Positions 63,433 through 64,000 of a stretch of DNA of 64,000 bases are shown piece by piece. Numbering within the stretch: position 1 is the first letter of the stretch; each line of letters opens with the position of its first letter. The position numbers and the translations under genes were made by a program. The DNA lies in NCBI GenBank assembly GCA_913056365.1, contig CAJXLT010000007.1, forward strand, positions 1-64,000, written 5' to 3'. The notes beneath the pieces were generated by a model that saw only the letters and a program-made list of their open reading frames with translations, was not told where the DNA came from and did not search any database. The stretch comes from an uncultured Paenibacillaceae bacterium. GTDB taxonomy: Bacteria; Bacillota; Bacilli; Paenibacillales; K13.

Positions 63433-63478
63433 AGCGGACGCAAGACAAGGCTGACCGATAGGTTGTTATTTATGATCA

Positions 63479-63522
63479 GGCTGCTAGTTACGGACACGAA
63501 TTGTCCACTAGCAGTCTTTTTT
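63479..63522 (+). terminator. intrinsic terminator after the esterase
   Basis: CTGCTAGT and ACTAGCAG form a perfect 8-bp stem, with an inner GGACA/TGTCC extension, followed by TCTTTTTT. Confidence 0.85.
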
Positions 63523-63684
63523 CGTTCTGTTGTTGTTCTTTTTTGGATTGAATATCCAAGTGCTCCAATTGTTTGGCACACAGTTCGATTGCTTTTTGTT
63601 ATCTGGCGTGCTAAAGTATGTATGGGCATTTAGTTTCACTATCAAACTATTAGATGATGAAATTAATAGAAAGGAATGGGGAAG

Positions 63685-64000
63685 ATGGATACATGTATGC
63701 TCAGGAATATTATTGAGCGCTATGAAGCAGCTTCCTTCACAATTAACCGCATGATGGATGCAGCGATTTCGGACTGCTTACCCGACAACTTGACTCCCGA
63801 TCAAGGTGCGATCCTGCGATTTGTACAGGAACGGGGCACTTGCACATCCTCGGAGTTGGCGGATCAGTTTAAGGTGAGTCGAAGCTCTGTGACAGCTATT
63901 ATCAACAGGCTGGCAGACAAAGGACTTGTGATGCGAAAGACAGATGACCAGGACCGGCGTGTGACATACCTGTCATTGACTGCGGCGGGGAAGCAAGTAT
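63685..64000 (+). CDS. MarR family transcriptional regulator (partial, cut by window end)
   Basis: At least 105 residues from ATG 63685 (AAGGA 9 bases upstream) to the window edge without a stop. The winged HTH is clear: CTSSELADQFKVSRSSVTAI for the HTH, RLADKGLVMRKTDDQDRRVT for the wing with the conserved D-x-R-R, and LTAAGK at the last visible residues. MarR proteins are usually ~140-160 residues. They repress neighbouring efflux or catabolic genes; the target lies beyond the window. Confidence 0.88.
   Translation, partial: MDTCMLRNIIERYEAASFTINRMMDAAISDCLPDNLTPDQGAILRFVQERGTCTSSELADQFKVSRSSVTAIINRLADKGLVMRKTDDQDRRVTYLSLTAAGKQV

Noticed and set aside
63530-63754. 74-codon frame before the MarR gene
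   Set aside because: It overlaps the MarR start in another frame and follows a terminator; no ribosome site.

Overview
The window looks like the chromosome of a Paenibacillus-type endospore-forming Bacillota. It has mid-range GC, strong AGGAGG ribosome sites, an S-layer-homology surface protein, YesM/YesN-type two-component systems, a secreted GH6-GH9 cellulase with CBM3 and Fn3 modules, c-di-GMP-I and TPP riboswitches, and a des-desK-desR membrane-fluidity operon. No rRNA, tRNA, CRISPR array, transposase or phage gene was seen. All assignments come from reading the sequence; no database search was possible.

Layout. 1-2.2 kb: a long imperfect palindrome and a shortened copy of it, a SAM methyltransferase, a broken MerR helix-turn-helix gene, and an FAH-family hydrolase. 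2.2-6 kb: glycerol catabolism (glpK, glpD) behind a repeat-bearing intergenic stretch. 6-11.6 kb: a Crp/Fnr regulator, a DUF2306 membrane protein and a two-gene RND efflux system. 11.8-16.8 kb: a five-gene nickel/peptide-type ABC importer. 17-19.9 kb: fatty-acid desaturase with DesK and DesR. 20.2-22.2 kb: SDR dehydrogenase, a DAD-type cupin and a CueP-like copper protein. 22.5-26.6 kb: two toxin/immunity-like pairs around a sugar-phosphate isomerase. The first toxin is frameshifted in an A tract, and the second follows a second patch of the dispersed repeat.

26.7-40.6 kb: a 2,541-residue S-layer-anchored protein, then a YesM/YesN pair and a carbohydrate ABC importer (binding protein and two permeases). 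40.7-50.6 kb: a small secreted protein, a trypsin-like protease and a methyl-accepting chemotaxis protein, the last two each behind a c-di-GMP-I riboswitch with its own terminator, then the 1,831-residue GH6-GH9 cellulase with two CcpA-type (cre) operators. 50.9-56.7 kb: a TAXI-TRAP importer, an orphan YesN-type regulator and a small secreted Fn3 protein whose upstream region copies that of the cellulase. 56.8-60.7 kb: the TPP-riboswitch-controlled thiE-thiS-thiG-thiO-thiD operon. 60.7-64 kb: a Tyr/Phe-rich unknown, a membrane coiled-coil protein, an esterase and a MarR regulator cut by the window edge.

The most notable features are: (a) paired c-di-GMP riboswitches on a protease and a chemoreceptor beside a catabolite-controlled cellulase; (b) a 39-nt element (35 identical) shared by the cellulase and lone-Fn3 promoters, with similar spacing and related signal peptides, suggesting a collapsed paralogue; (c) the frameshifted toxin with an intact AT-rich immunity gene; and (d) two families of intergenic palindromic repeats.
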